From Lactobacillus kimbladii (GTDB lineage Bacteria > Bacillota > Bacilli > Lactobacillales > Lactobacillaceae): a stretch of 64,000 bases of DNA. The stretch spans positions 510,240-574,239 of the forward strand of contig NZ_KQ034007.1 in the NCBI RefSeq assembly GCF_000970755.1, in the 5' to 3' direction. The notes beneath the pieces were generated by a model. It ran no database searches. It was given only the letters and a program-made list of their open reading frames with translations, and was not told the DNA's origin. Below, in pieces: positions 30,848 through 40,772 of the stretch (its first letter is position 1; every line of letters starts with the position of its first letter). The position numbers and the translations under genes are program-made.

Positions 30848-31987
30848 GTGAAAAAATACTTGCATATATTAGCGCTTTTAGGAATATCATTATGTTTGAC
30901 GGCTTGTGGAAACTTGAAAAATTCTGACTTGGCGAATAATGCCAAAACATCTTCTAATTCCAATTCTAAAACTTATCAGACTACTGATACTGGTAACAAT
31001 GGATATACTGTTTTGCTTAAAAACGGACACTATGTAACTAGCCCAATATCTGGTTTAACAGCAACTAATAATGATAATTCGGTGGATACCAGAGAATTAG
31101 AACGAGGTTTGGTTCAGATTTCTAAGGGTGTTTATTCAACCAATTCTTATGTTTTTCAAGAAGGTCAGTATATTTCTGCCAACATGGCTAATGAATGGTT
31201 AGGGCGCAAGTCAAAGTCAAATCCCAATGGTCTGAATCCTGAGGCTGGAACTAAGAAAAATTATCAGCCGTATTACATAGAAGAAATACTTGAACAAGAT
31301 TTTTTGACAGGATCCGGTTCGAATTATCATATTGGCGGTATTAGCGTTGGTCTTGCTCTTAATTCTATTGATTACTATCAAAAGAAAAAAGATGGTCCTG
31401 AATATCAAGCCCAAATATCGCGTGCAAAGCAAAAGCAATATGGCCAAGCAGCAGCTGAACAAGTCGTAGCTCGCTTGCGGAAGAAAAAATCGTTAAAGAA
31501 AATTCCAATCACTGTTGGTCTTTTTGCTAAAGAAAGCAAGGATTCGTTAGTTGCTGGAACTTACTTTTTGAGTGGGACAGCGGCTGCTAATAGTAGTAAA
31601 ATAACTAAATGGAAAACTATTAATACTCAATCTGAAGTTTTGCCTACTGTTGGTGGTAAAAAAGCAATCAACAGCAGTGATGCTTCCAGTTTCAATAGTT
31701 TTAAAGAATCTATTCAAAATTATTTCCCTAATATCAGTGGTGTAACGGCAACTTTACGATATGAAAATGGTAAATTAGCTCAGGAAAATATTTCAATTAC
31801 TACCCAGTTTTATGGGTATGAGCAAATACAAAGTTTCACGAGACTTGTTTTATCAACTGCAAAGAAGTATTTAGCTAATAACGTGCCAATTGAAATTAAA
31901 ATTGGCTCTGTTAATGACATCCAGGCTTTAGTTGCCAAGGAAACAGGGGATAGTAGTTATCAAGTCCATATTTATGGTGGCGAATAA
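30848..31987 (+). CDS. camS: CamS sex pheromone-like lipoprotein
   Basis: This extracellular lipoprotein of 379 residues has signal sequence and lipobox LTAC. The family is named after staphylococcal and enterococcal sex pheromone precursors, whose signal peptides are released as peptides; the body is conserved but its function is unknown. AAAGGA at 30833-30838 selects the GTG at 30848, not the earlier in-frame TTG. The gene is in its classical place between ligA and gatC. Confidence 0.9.
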   Translation: MKKYLHILALLGISLCLTACGNLKNSDLANNAKTSSNSNSKTYQTTDTGNNGYTVLLKNGHYVTSPISGLTATNNDNSVDTRELERGLVQISKGVYSTNSYVFQEGQYISANMANEWLGRKSKSNPNGLNPEAGTKKNYQPYYIEEILEQDFLTGSGSNYHIGGISVGLALNSIDYYQKKKDGPEYQAQISRAKQKQYGQAAAEQVVARLRKKKSLKKIPITVGLFAKESKDSLVAGTYFLSGTAAANSSKITKWKTINTQSEVLPTVGGKKAINSSDASSFNSFKESIQNYFPNISGVTATLRYENGKLAQENISITTQFYGYEQIQSFTRLVLSTAKKYLANNVPIEIKIGSVNDIQALVAKETGDSSYQVHIYGGE

Positions 31988-32001
31988 GGAGGTATATTTG
32001 C

Positions 32002-32304
32002 GTGGAAATTACAGAAGATACAATTAAACACGTTGCGACTTTGTCGCGACTTGAAATTGATGAAAAAGATATCGGCAAAGTAACTGAACAAATGAGTTCA
32101 ATTATTAATATGGCAGATCAATTGTCAGAAGTTAATACCGATGGCGTTAAGGAGACAGTTCAGGTTGTTGATCGTGATACTGTTTTTAGAGAAGATAAGC
32201 CTGAACACTGGCAAGACAGAGATGAATTAATGAAAAATGTTCCTGATCAAGCCAATGGCTTCATTAAGGTTCCAGTAATTATTAACAAGGATGAGGACGA
32301 GTAA
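32002..32304 (+). CDS. gatC: Asp/Glu-tRNA amidotransferase subunit C
   Basis: This small subunit of 100 residues stabilises GatA and bridges it to GatB. It opens [18 protein letters not shown], the family signature. The start is GTG with AAGGAGG 10 bases upstream. The stop overlaps the gatA start by one base (TAATG). The GatCAB complex makes Gln-tRNA(Gln) and, where needed, Asn-tRNA(Asn) by transamidation. Confidence 0.95.
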   Translation: MEITEDTIKHVATLSRLEIDEKDIGKVTEQMSSIINMADQLSEVNTDGVKETVQVVDRDTVFREDKPEHWQDRDELMKNVPDQANGFIKVPVIINKDEDE

Positions 32305-33743
32305 TGAATTATTTAAATGAAGATATTGACTCTTTAAATGAAAAGCTTGCCCAAGGAACTTTGTCTGCAGACAAATTAGCGCAAGATACAATCGATAATA
32401 TTAAAAAAACAGATGACAAGTTGAATGCCTGGATTACTGTTCAAGAAGATGCCAAACCTGCAAGTAATCTTGATTTTGATCAAAATAAACTTGCTGGTAT
32501 TCCAATTGCTATTAAAGATAACATTATAACTGATGGTGTTAAGACCACAGCTGCCAGTCATATTTTGGATAATTATATTCCGGTATATGATGCAACGGTT
32601 ATTGAAAGGCTGAAAAAAGCACAAGTGACTTTCGTGGGCAAAACCAATATGGATGAATTTGCGATGGGTTCTTCTACTGAACATTCATACTTTGGCATTA
32701 CTCATAATCCGTGGAATCTGGATAAGGTACCGGGTGGTTCATCGGGCGGTTCAGCTGTTGCTGTTGCTTCTGGACAAGTTGTAGCTGCTTTAGGTTCAGA
32801 CACTGGTGGTTCAATCAGACAGCCTTCTGCATTTAACGGTATTTTTGGTATTAAGCCGACATATGGTCGAGTTTCACGTTGGGGTTTAATTGCATTTGCT
32901 TCTTCATTAGATGAAATCGGTGTGATGAGTAAGCGAGCAAAAACCTCGGCTCAAGTTTTAAATGTTATTGCAGGTAGTGACGATCACGACTCTACTCTTT
33001 CAACTAGGGCAGTTCCCGATTTTACCAAGTATATTGGTCAAGATGTTAAAGGGATGCATGTAGCAGTTGTTAAAGAATATATGGCTGCAGTTGATGGCGA
33101 TATGCGTGCTGTTCTGCAAGAACAAATTGATGCTCTGGAAAAAGCAGGTGCTATTATCACTGAAGTATCCTTACCTTTAACAAAATATGCAGTTCCCGAC
33201 TACTATATCATTGCCTCAAGTGAAGCTTCATCAAACTTGCAAAGATTTGATGGGATTCGTTACGGCTACCGTGCTCAAAATACTAAGAACTTACTAGATG
33301 TTTACGTTAAATCTCGTTCAGAGGGTTTTGGTGAAGAAGTTAAACGGCGGATTATGCTGGGATCCTTTGCACTTTCAGCTGGTTCTTATGATCGTTTCTT
33401 TAGACAAGCATCTAAAGTGAGAACTTTAATTTGTGATGAATTCGATAAGATTTTCGCTGAAAATGATGTTATTGTGGGACCAACAACGACAACTCCTGCT
33501 TTTGGCATCGGTAGTGAAATTTCCGATCCAATCAAAATGTACAACAATGATATTTTGACAATTTCAGCTAATTTAGCCGGAATACCGGCTGCCAGTGTTC
33601 CAGCTGGTTTAGTTGACGGAATGCCTGTAGGTCTGCAGATTATGGCCAAAAGATTCGATGAAGGCAGTATTTTCCAAGTAGCTGACTTTATTGAAAGAAC
33701 TAATAAGTTTTATGAAAAAACACCAACTGGAATGGAGGATTAA
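32304..33743 (+). CDS. gatA: Asp/Glu-tRNA amidotransferase subunit A (amidase)
   Basis: This amidase of 479 residues releases ammonia from glutamine. The Ser-cisSer-Lys triad is visible: Lys in IAIKDNI and the serines in [15 protein letters not shown] and [10 protein letters not shown]. It overlaps gatC by one base and is followed by gatB after three bases. Confidence 0.96.
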   Translation: MNYLNEDIDSLNEKLAQGTLSADKLAQDTIDNIKKTDDKLNAWITVQEDAKPASNLDFDQNKLAGIPIAIKDNIITDGVKTTAASHILDNYIPVYDATVIERLKKAQVTFVGKTNMDEFAMGSSTEHSYFGITHNPWNLDKVPGGSSGGSAVAVASGQVVAALGSDTGGSIRQPSAFNGIFGIKPTYGRVSRWGLIAFASSLDEIGVMSKRAKTSAQVLNVIAGSDDHDSTLSTRAVPDFTKYIGQDVKGMHVAVVKEYMAAVDGDMRAVLQEQIDALEKAGAIITEVSLPLTKYAVPDYYIIASSEASSNLQRFDGIRYGYRAQNTKNLLDVYVKSRSEGFGEEVKRRIMLGSFALSAGSYDRFFRQASKVRTLICDEFDKIFAENDVIVGPTTTTPAFGIGSEISDPIKMYNNDILTISANLAGIPAASVPAGLVDGMPVGLQIMAKRFDEGSIFQVADFIERTNKFYEKTPTGMED

Positions 33744-33746
33744 CTG

Positions 33747-35177
33747 ATGAATTTTAAATCAACGATTGGGTTCGAAGTTCACTTTGAATTAAAAACTAAA
33801 AGTAAGATTTTTTCACCTTCACCAGTAAGTTATGGTGCAAAGCCCAACACGGAAACAAATGTAATTGATTGGGCAATGCCAGGTGTTTTACCTTACGTTA
33901 ACAAAGACGTTTATCGCTTAGGAATTATGGTTGCATTGGCCACACATGCTCATATTTTACCAACTACTCATTTTGATCGGAAAAATTATTATTACCCAGA
34001 TAGCCCTAAGGCTTACCAAATCACCCAATTTTTCCAACCACTAGCTCGTGATGGTTATGTTGAAATTGAATCTCACGGTAAGAAAAAGCGCATTGGAATT
34101 CATGAAATGCATATTGAAGAAGATGCCGGCAAGAATACTCACGGTACAAACGGTTATTCTTACGTTGACTTAAACCGTCAAGGTGTTCCTTTACTTGAAG
34201 TTGTTTCTGAGCCAGAAATTGCTGATCCTGATGAAGGATACGCCTACCTTGAAAAATTACGTAAAATTGTTCAGTTTACAGGAGCTTCCGATGTTAAGAT
34301 GGAAGAGGGATCAATGCGTGTTGATACCAATATTTCCATTAGACCCGCTGGCCAAAAAGAGCTGGGTACTAAAGTTGAAATGAAAAACCTGAACTCATTT
34401 GAACATGTGCGTAAATCTTTGGCATATGAAGAAAAACGGCAAGCACAAGTTCTCCTTTCCGGCGGTCGCGTGCAACTTTCAACTCGTCGTTTTGATGAAG
34501 CAACTGGTAAAACTGTTTTGGAACGTGTCAAAGAAGGCGATGCAGATTACCGTTACTTCCCTGAACCTGATATTGCTCCTGATCATATCAGCCAAGAGTG
34601 GATTGATGAAATCAAATCAACTTTGCCACGCTCAGCTGAAGAACGATACAACCAATACGTGAATGAATTTGGTCTGAAAAAATACGATGCTAATGTTCTT
34701 TTGCAAACTAAAGAAAGTTCAGACTTCTTTGATCAAACTGTTGCTGCTGGAGCTGATCCTCAGCTTGCTGCCAATTGGATGAATACCCAAGTTAATGGTT
34801 ATTTGAATGATAATCGCGTTGAACTTGCTGATATTAAGTTGACACCAGAGCATTTGGCTGCCATGATTAAGTTGATTAAAGATGGCACGATTTCTTCTAA
34901 GATTGCTAAAAAGGTTTTTGCAGAGACAATCGCTAATGGTACCGATCCTAAGAAGTATGTTGAAGACAAGGGCATGGTGCAGTTATCTGATACCAGTGTC
35001 TTGGCACCTATGGTTAAAGAAGTTGTTGATAACAACCCACAATCGGTAGAAGACTTTAAGAATGGTAAGGATCGGGCAATTGGTTATCTTGTCGGTCAGT
35101 TAATGAAACAAACCAGGGGCAAGGCCAATCCAAAGATAATTAATAAGTTGCTGAATGAAGAATTGCAGAAGCGTTAA
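33747..35177 (+). CDS. gatB: Asp/Glu-tRNA amidotransferase subunit B
   Basis: This subunit of 476 residues binds the mischarged tRNA and activates the acyl group. It contains the GatB_N kinase-like fold ([36 protein letters not shown]) and the C-terminal YqeY-like tail domain. It completes the gatCAB operon and is followed by dagK after a short gap. Confidence 0.96.
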   Translation: MNFKSTIGFEVHFELKTKSKIFSPSPVSYGAKPNTETNVIDWAMPGVLPYVNKDVYRLGIMVALATHAHILPTTHFDRKNYYYPDSPKAYQITQFFQPLARDGYVEIESHGKKKRIGIHEMHIEEDAGKNTHGTNGYSYVDLNRQGVPLLEVVSEPEIADPDEGYAYLEKLRKIVQFTGASDVKMEEGSMRVDTNISIRPAGQKELGTKVEMKNLNSFEHVRKSLAYEEKRQAQVLLSGGRVQLSTRRFDEATGKTVLERVKEGDADYRYFPEPDIAPDHISQEWIDEIKSTLPRSAEERYNQYVNEFGLKKYDANVLLQTKESSDFFDQTVAAGADPQLAANWMNTQVNGYLNDNRVELADIKLTPEHLAAMIKLIKDGTISSKIAKKVFAETIANGTDPKKYVEDKGMVQLSDTSVLAPMVKEVVDNNPQSVEDFKNGKDRAIGYLVGQLMKQTRGKANPKIINKLLNEELQKR

Positions 35178-35207
35178 GTAAGTTTTGAAATAATAAGGGT
35201 AGAAATT

Positions 35208-36128
35208 ATGACTGAAAAAGCAAGATTGATCTATAATCCTGTATCTGGTCACGAACAGATGCCTAAAAATGTCGCGGATATATTGGACGTTTTGGAACAA
35301 GCTGGATATGAGGCAAGTGCATTTAGAACTAAGCCGGAAAAGCAGAGTGCGCAAAAAGAAGCAACCCGTGTAGCTAATGAAGGCTTTGAATTGATTGTTG
35401 CCGCTGGTGGTGATGGCACTATCAATGAAGTAGTAAACGGCATTGCTTATTTAGAGAAAAGACCTAAGATGGCAATTATTCCTGCCGGTACAACTAATGA
35501 TTATGCTCGTGCTCTACATATTCCACGAAATGATATTGCCGAAGCGACAAAAGTTATTCTCAAAAATAAAACTCGTAAAATGGACATTGGTCAAGCGACT
35601 TTTGCCAAAGATATTCAGTATTTCGTCAATATTGCAGCTTGTGGCTCACTAACCGAATTAACTTATGGAGTTCCTTCAGAAGTAAAGTCTGCTCTGGGTT
35701 ATACCGCCTATTTAATTAAAGGTGCTGAAATGTTGCCTCATTTAACTGAAAATGAATTGCGTCTGACATATGATGAAGGCGTGTATGAGGGCAAGCTTTC
35801 AATGCTATTGCTCGGAATGACTAATTCTATTGGTGGTTTTGAACAAATAATGCCTGATGCTGAACTAAGTGATGGTTTATTCCAACTAATAATTGTTAAG
35901 CCGTCTGATCCAGTAAAATTACTGAAATTGATGGCTTTGGCATTAAACGGCAAGCATGTTGATGACCCAGACATTATTTACACCAAGACACGTAGCTTAA
36001 AGATTGAATTAATGGGTAAAAGCAAGGGAGAGAGGTTGCCAGTTAACCTTGATGGTGAAATTGGTGATTATTGTCCTGTTACCTTTAAAAATTTACAACA
36101 ACGAATTGAATTTTTTGTTGGTGAATAA
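35208..36128 (+). CDS. dagK: Diacylglycerol/lipid kinase
   Basis: This kinase of 306 residues phosphorylates diacylglycerol, recycling it from lipoteichoic acid synthesis into phosphatidic acid. RLIYNPVSGHE, the nucleotide loop AAGGDGTINEVVNG and PAGTTNDYARAL are the DagK signatures. AAGGGTAG lies before the ATG. It usually follows gatB in lactobacilli. A terminator shared with the convergent neighbour ends it. Confidence 0.93.
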   Translation: MTEKARLIYNPVSGHEQMPKNVADILDVLEQAGYEASAFRTKPEKQSAQKEATRVANEGFELIVAAGGDGTINEVVNGIAYLEKRPKMAIIPAGTTNDYARALHIPRNDIAEATKVILKNKTRKMDIGQATFAKDIQYFVNIAACGSLTELTYGVPSEVKSALGYTAYLIKGAEMLPHLTENELRLTYDEGVYEGKLSMLLLGMTNSIGGFEQIMPDAELSDGLFQLIIVKPSDPVKLLKLMALALNGKHVDDPDIIYTKTRSLKIELMGKSKGERLPVNLDGEIGDYCPVTFKNLQQRIEFFVGE

Positions 36129-36141
36129 TTAAAACACAAAG

Positions 36142-36177
36142 AAAGAGCAACTACCGTTAATAGTAGCTGCTCTTTTT
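36142..36177. terminator. Bidirectional terminator
   Basis: AAAGAGCAACTAC pairs with GTAGCTGCTCTTT, and both flanks carry A/T runs, between convergent genes. Confidence 0.8.
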
Positions 36178-36195
36178 ACTTGTTAACAAAATCTA

Positions 36196-36906
36196 TTAGT
36201 TGCGGCTATTGCCACTACCACCAAAGATTTCCAACAAGAACATAAAAATATTAATGAAGTCAAGGTAAAGTTGCAATGCACCAAGAACTGCTAAACCATT
36301 AGTTGAAACTTGATCACCGTAATTACTGTAAATTGCTTTCATTCTGTTAGCATCACTGGCAACTAAGCCCGTGAAAAGAATGACACCGATAAACGAGAAG
36401 ACATAGGTAACGGCAGGGCTACGTAAAAACATATTAACTACCCAGGCAACAACGAAACCAAGTAAAGCAGCACTCAAGTACGAATTCCAGTTGCTAAGAT
36501 CTCTTTTAGTAAAAGTACCAAACAAGGCCATGGCAATAAACACGGCAGCTGCTGAAACAAAAGCAGTGGTGATTTGGGTACCGGTATAAAAGCCGGCAAT
36601 TAAGGCAAACTCAAAGCCGTAAATTGCTGATAAAATTGTTAACATTACTAAACTGGCAACTGGACTACGGTCAGCCTTAAAGCTAATTCCCATTGATAAG
36701 CCAAAAGGTACAAATAAAATGAGCCACATCATGGCTACTGGCATGTTCATCACAGCGCTTCTGAATACGGTCATTGTTAAGTAAGCTGCTAATGCAGAAA
36801 TCAGCACGGCACCACCCATGAGAGCATACATTTTAGTTAAAAAAGTATTGGTTTCGGAAATGGTGTGGATTTGGCGCCTATCTGAATTAGTATCGTAATT
36901 ATTCAT
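36196..36906 (-). CDS. Bax inhibitor-1/YbhL family membrane protein
   Basis: This integral membrane protein of 236 residues has seven hydrophobic helices, the UPF0005/BI-1 layout, and ends in LQLYLDFINIFMFLLEIFGG, the family C-terminal signature. BI-1 homologues (BsYetJ) act as pH-sensitive calcium leak channels. It is a single gene on the minus strand, with AAAGGA upstream of the ATG. Confidence 0.9.
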   Translation of the reverse strand: MNNYDTNSDRRQIHTISETNTFLTKMYALMGGAVLISALAAYLTMTVFRSAVMNMPVAMMWLILFVPFGLSMGISFKADRSPVASLVMLTILSAIYGFEFALIAGFYTGTQITTAFVSAAAVFIAMALFGTFTKRDLSNWNSYLSAALLGFVVAWVVNMFLRSPAVTYVFSFIGVILFTGLVASDANRMKAIYSNYGDQVSTNGLAVLGALQLYLDFINIFMFLLEIFGGSGNSRN

Positions 36907-37078
36907 GAAAAACGTCCTTTCTTTAATTTATTAATATTAAAAGTAACACAGACTAAAGTAAGTGTGAAGGGAAAAAGTTGAAATTAATTCAATATTAAGA
37001 ATAGGCATGTACATTACTTTTGCTTGGATTTTTAGTAAAATAGATATATTAATCAGTGTTTGTAAAAAAGGACAAAAT

Positions 37079-38431
37079 ATGGAAAAGAATCAAATAATTG
37101 AACTTGAAATTACCGACTTATCATATGAAGCTATGGGAGTAGCTCATTATGAAGGGATGACGGTATTCGTTAACAATGCTTTACCGGGAGAAACGGTAGA
37201 AGCCAAGATCTTAAAAGTCAAAAAGAGTTTTGCTTTTGCTAAAATCGAGCAAATCATTAAGGAAAGTCCTGACCGGGTTAATATTAAGCTCAACCAGTGG
37301 GTCCAAACTGGCTTGGCATCTTTAGCACACGTTAAATACGATAAACAACTGGAATTTAAACGTAATCAAGTAGTAAATTTATTGCAGAAAGCACATTTAG
37401 ATGATGTAAAAGTAGGCGAGACTTTGCCTAGTCCAGAACAAACTGGCTACCGTAATAAGGCACAGGTGCCAGTGCGTGAAGTTAAAGGCCAGCTTGAAAT
37501 TGGCTTTTTTAGAAAACATTCACACGACTTAGTGCCTCTGACCAATTTCTTTACTACTGATCCTGAAATTGACCGCGTTTTAGTCGCTGTGCGTGACATT
37601 TTAAGACAGTATCATGTCCCAGCATACGATGAAATTCATAATCAAGGTGAAATCAGGTACCTGGATATTCGCCGCAGTAAAGCGACTGGTGAAATTATGG
37701 TCATCTTGGTTTGTTTGCACAAGGATTTTCCGCAACTACCTAAAGTAGCAGAGGCAATTAAACAAATCGATGGCGTAACTAGCCTTGTCTTGAACTATAA
37801 CCCGAAGAAGACCAACGTTATCTTAGGTAAAGTTGATTACTTAATCTTTGGTAAACCACAAATTACGGATCAAATAGGTGATGTTAAGTTTAAGATTTCC
37901 CCTGAAAGTTTCTTTCAAATCAATTCACTGCAAACCCCCCGCTTATATGATTTAGCTATTAAAAAAGCTGATTTACAGCCTGATGATATTGTGATTGATG
38001 CTTATTCTGGTATTGGAACCATTGGTTTAAGCGTTGCCAAACACGTCAAATCTGTTCGTGGAATTGAAAGCGTGTCTGACGCGGTGAAAGATGCCAATAA
38101 TAATGCCAAACTGAATGGTATCAATAATGCTAAATATGTGGCTGGTAAGGCTGAAGAAGTGATGTCAAGATGGGCTGCTAAGGGGATGAAAGCTGATGTT
38201 ATCTTTGTCGACCCACCAAGAAAAGGATTAACATCAGAATTTATTGAAGCAGCAGTAAAAACTGGTCCAAAGAAGATTGTTTATATTTCATGTAATCCTG
38301 CAACCATGATTCGTGATTTGCAAGAATTTATGAATGAAGGCTATACCTTTAGTCAAATCGATCCTGTTGATATGTTTCCACAAACACCGCATGTAGAGGC
38401 GGTGACGGTGCTAGAACGGACTAGAAAATAA
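37079..38431 (+). CDS. rlmD: 23S rRNA (uracil-C5)-methyltransferase, RumA/RlmD type
   Basis: This SAM-dependent RNA methyltransferase of 450 residues has an N-terminal TRAM domain, a central region and a Rossmann catalytic domain. Visible motifs are DAYSGIGTIGLSVA (SAM), FVDPPRKGL, and the nucleophile Cys in ISCNPATMIRDL. RumA enzymes carry four N-terminal cysteines for an Fe-S cluster; here that stretch (QTGLASLAHVKYDKQLEFK) has no Cys, so the cluster is absent. The ATG at 37079 with AAAAGGAC upstream is preferred over an earlier in-frame ATG at 37007. Confidence 0.92.
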   Translation: MEKNQIIELEITDLSYEAMGVAHYEGMTVFVNNALPGETVEAKILKVKKSFAFAKIEQIIKESPDRVNIKLNQWVQTGLASLAHVKYDKQLEFKRNQVVNLLQKAHLDDVKVGETLPSPEQTGYRNKAQVPVREVKGQLEIGFFRKHSHDLVPLTNFFTTDPEIDRVLVAVRDILRQYHVPAYDEIHNQGEIRYLDIRRSKATGEIMVILVCLHKDFPQLPKVAEAIKQIDGVTSLVLNYNPKKTNVILGKVDYLIFGKPQITDQIGDVKFKISPESFFQINSLQTPRLYDLAIKKADLQPDDIVIDAYSGIGTIGLSVAKHVKSVRGIESVSDAVKDANNNAKLNGINNAKYVAGKAEEVMSRWAAKGMKADVIFVDPPRKGLTSEFIEAAVKTGPKKIVYISCNPATMIRDLQEFMNEGYTFSQIDPVDMFPQTPHVEAVTVLERTRK

Positions 38432-38785
38432 ATACTAAATTTCTATGTAAAGACCATTTTATATAGAATAAAAGCGTGCTAATTCCTATTTTAAAGATTA
38501 GAATTAGAACGTTTTTTGTTTTCGGAGCTTTACCACAGTGTTTTCTGGACAAGAGAAAAGCAATTATTATAAAAAGTAGCATGAAAATCTTTTTACTAAA
38601 TAGTTTTTCTCATTTGTTCAGATGCTTAAAAACAAGAGAAATTTGTACTAGATAATTTATTCTTAAGCGATGCTTTATTGATGTCAAATACTTTGTTAAC
38701 AAAATTAATTGACATAATTTTTTGGTATTAACAGGGGTTTTTGGTAAAACAGTTGTAAGACTTAAAATAAATAGGAGGCATAGTT
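38432..38785. other. Intergenic region at the left edge of the accessory region
   Basis: A 354-bp gap holding the rlmD terminator, then about 260 bases of AT-rich sequence without a visible gene. TTGACA occurs at 38710 without a well-spaced -10. Confidence 0.45.
38471..38518 (+). terminator. Terminator after rlmD
   Basis: CGTGCTAATTC (38475-38485) pairs with GAATTAGAACG (38501-38511) with one mismatch, followed by six T residues. Confidence 0.7.
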
Positions 38786-39052
38786 ATGAACCGCGTTTTG
38801 ATTGGTAAAGTTTCACAAAAAGGACAAGTAGTTATTCCAATACAAATCAGAAAAGCTTTAGGTTTGAAAAAGGGAAGCAAAGTGTCATTCGAACTAAATA
38901 ATGGTGAAATTACTATCAAAAAATTACCAACGGCATTAGATTGGGCTAATTTGGTTAAGCAAATTGCAGTTGAGGATGTTAATATCGATGAAAATGGTTA
39001 TTTTGACCCTAAAAAATCACCGGATTTCCATGACTGGATGGTTAATGGCTAA
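38786..39052 (+). CDS. AbrB/SpoVT-fold (MazE-like) DNA-binding protein
   Basis: This small protein of 88 residues has an N-terminal swapped-hairpin domain: VSQKGQVVIPIQIRKALGLKKGSKVSF, typical of AbrB/MazE-like antitoxins. An acidic C-terminal tail of about 40 residues could wrap a partner. AGGAGG precedes the ATG. Only about 25 bases separate it from the next gene, which suggests a toxin-antitoxin or regulator-target pair. The C-terminal tail, longer than in a pure transition-state regulator, favours an antitoxin. Confidence 0.8.
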   Translation: MNRVLIGKVSQKGQVVIPIQIRKALGLKKGSKVSFELNNGEITIKKLPTALDWANLVKQIAVEDVNIDENGYFDPKKSPDFHDWMVNG

Positions 39053-39076
39053 TAGAGTCAGGAGAATGAATGACTT

Positions 39077-39781
39077 TTGCAAGTGTACTTAAAAAACATT
39101 GAACGTTTGAAAAATTTCTATCAAAGTGATTATTACAGTTGGTTGGAAACTAATGATCCTAAAATGGTCAAAAATGTTGAAGATGCTCTATATGAAGATC
39201 CAGATAATTGTGATATTGAATTATACAAAGATCTATCTCTTAAGTATGATTTAGAGTGCAAGAAATGTAATTTATTTGTATACGTCAATAATCAAAAGAT
39301 AAAAATGTCAGCAGATATTGTTTGTGGTATTAAAAGTTTAAAAGATTTAGGGTTAACTACGCCAGAATTTTTATCAAACTATGCCAAAATTAGATCAAGT
39401 ATAAAGTTACATTTCATATGGCCCCAGCATAAAGTTCCGACAATAAATACTTATCGCTATCAAATTTATCACGATCGCATTGATTACTTGTTATATGATT
39501 TGAAACATTACTTTATCGGTGAAGCAACGTCGATGCAAAAAGCCTATCAAAATAATAATACTAAGATTTGGCTTGATGCTTTTAACAATGATTTTCCAAA
39601 TTTTGTTCAGGAAATGCACTTCGAAGATTTTGTTGATGAAAATTATGATGTGCTGGATATTGAATTTGGACAAAGAAAAGTTGTTACTGGCGATTTACAG
39701 CAAATTCAGAGTAAAGCTAAGAATAAAATTGTTCAAAAACGATACATGGAACAGCTATTAACTTTGGACAAGCTGTTTTAA
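39077..39781 (+). CDS. Unknown protein paired with the AbrB-like gene (DUF6994-like?)
   Basis: The readable frame encodes up to 234 residues, rich in Tyr, Asp and Lys, with no membrane segment. RYQIYHDRIDYLLYDLKHYFIGEATSM-type central sequence recalls the DUF6994 family, but I hold this loosely. The start is odd: AGGAG (39060-39064) fits an ATG at 39070 whose frame runs MTFASVLKKH and then stops at 39100-39102. Removing one A from the A6 run at 39091-39096 would join it to the long frame. As sequenced, TTG at 39077 or GTG at 39083 must be used. It may be a toxin, a phase-variable gene or a slightly damaged gene. Confidence 0.6.
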   Translation: MQVYLKNIERLKNFYQSDYYSWLETNDPKMVKNVEDALYEDPDNCDIELYKDLSLKYDLECKKCNLFVYVNNQKIKMSADIVCGIKSLKDLGLTTPEFLSNYAKIRSSIKLHFIWPQHKVPTINTYRYQIYHDRIDYLLYDLKHYFIGEATSMQKAYQNNNTKIWLDAFNNDFPNFVQEMHFEDFVDENYDVLDIEFGQRKVVTGDLQQIQSKAKNKIVQKRYMEQLLTLDKLF

Positions 39782-39862
39782 TAAATTTAGTTTGAATCAT
39801 TTGTTTAGAAATAGTATTTAGTAATAAAATTTAGTTAGGAAGAATTTATTATTAATAAAACT

Positions 39863-39878
39863 ATGCATTTAAATGCAT
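39863..39878. promoter_or_regulatory. Perfect 16-bp palindrome ahead of the YbgA gene
   Basis: ATGCATTTAAATGCAT is a perfect palindrome 20 bases before the next start. It may be an operator or a short RNA hairpin near the ribosome binding site. Confidence 0.4.
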
Positions 39879-39898
39879 AAAAAATAGGACAAATGAAA

Positions 39899-40279
39899 AT
39901 GGAAAAATGGCAAGAAGAGTGGGCCTATAATAAATATTGGGTAATGGCTCATTCGCAACAGTGCTATGAGCAGATTAGGCTGCTGGCTAAAGACAACGAA
40001 TGGTCAGAACAAAAGAATATTGAATTCAAGAACTTATTAGAAAAAGCAGCCAGTCAAATTCCAACAGTTAAAACCTTAACCAACGCCTATCAACATGTCT
40101 GGGGCTACTTTAAGAAAACTTGTATGCCAGAGGAAAAGCAAACTTACTTACATTTATTGCAAGAATTGTCACCAACAGAAGATGAATTGGGTCCATTTTT
40201 AAGTCGTTTAGCTGAAAAGTATCAAGTTTCTTATTTATTAAACTCACGTTTAATTCAGGAGTGCAAAGAAAAATCATGA
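39899..40279 (+). CDS. YbgA-domain (DUF1722) protein
   Basis: This protein of 126 residues matches DUF1722: NKYWVMAHSQQCYEQIRLLA, TVKTLTNAYQHVWGYFKK and a SYLLNSRL end. The domain also occurs fused to or near photolyase-linked genes; its function is unknown. AGGAC at 39886 lies eight bases from the ATG at 39899, so that start is preferred over 39893. The stop overlaps the start of a pyrimidine-dimer glycosylase-like gene, and the pair probably acts in UV damage handling. Confidence 0.82.
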   Translation: MEKWQEEWAYNKYWVMAHSQQCYEQIRLLAKDNEWSEQKNIEFKNLLEKAASQIPTVKTLTNAYQHVWGYFKKTCMPEEKQTYLHLLQELSPTEDELGPFLSRLAEKYQVSYLLNSRLIQECKEKS

Positions 40280-40641
40280 GATTATGGCATCAAGATTTAA
40301 TTTGGCGATTGCCAAGGCAGCAGTTATTAGGGCAACACCGCGAAATTGCTGCTTTGCGCGGACGTGGCTGGGGCAAGCCCCATACTACTGTTAACTATGT
40401 TTTTCAACATTCACCTTACAAATTGTATCAATTTCATTTGTTAGTATTAGCTGAAATGCAACGTCGTCATTATCATCCAGATCTTAAATGGTTTGATCCA
40501 TATTATAGAGGACAATATTGTTCTAAGTACGAAAGTTTAACAGCTATTCCGTGGACTGATCCAATTTACCCAGAGCACGACGAAGCTTATTTACAAAGTT
40601 GTTTGGATAATTTACATCAAAAAGGAATAGATTTATATTAA
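40276..40641 (+). CDS. Pyrimidine dimer DNA glycosylase-like protein (TIGR02328 family)
   Basis: This small basic protein of 121 residues begins MRLWHQDLIWRLPRQQLLG and contains HREIAALRGRGWGKPH and VNYVF, matching the Pyr_excise/TIGR02328 family, whose distant relative T4 endonuclease V excises thymine dimers. The ATG overlaps the stop of the YbgA-domain gene (ATGA). The activity is not proven for the bacterial subfamily. Confidence 0.78.
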   Translation: MRLWHQDLIWRLPRQQLLGQHREIAALRGRGWGKPHTTVNYVFQHSPYKLYQFHLLVLAEMQRRHYHPDLKWFDPYYRGQYCSKYESLTAIPWTDPIYPEHDEAYLQSCLDNLHQKGIDLY

Positions 40642-40717
40642 GTTTAGTTTGCTAAAAAGCGGAAGATTAACATTGAATGATGATCTTTTCTAAATCTCTT
40701 TTTTAAGAAACACAAGT

Positions 40718-40757
40718 AAAAAAGTTGAGCACTTTGATATGAATGCTCAACTTTTTT
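40718..40757. terminator. Perfect bidirectional terminator
   Basis: A 14-bp perfect stem, AAAAAAGTTGAGCA (40718-40731) with TGCTCAACTTTTTT (40744-40757), lies between convergent genes. Confidence 0.85.
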
Positions 40758-40772
40758 GACATTGTAATTAGA

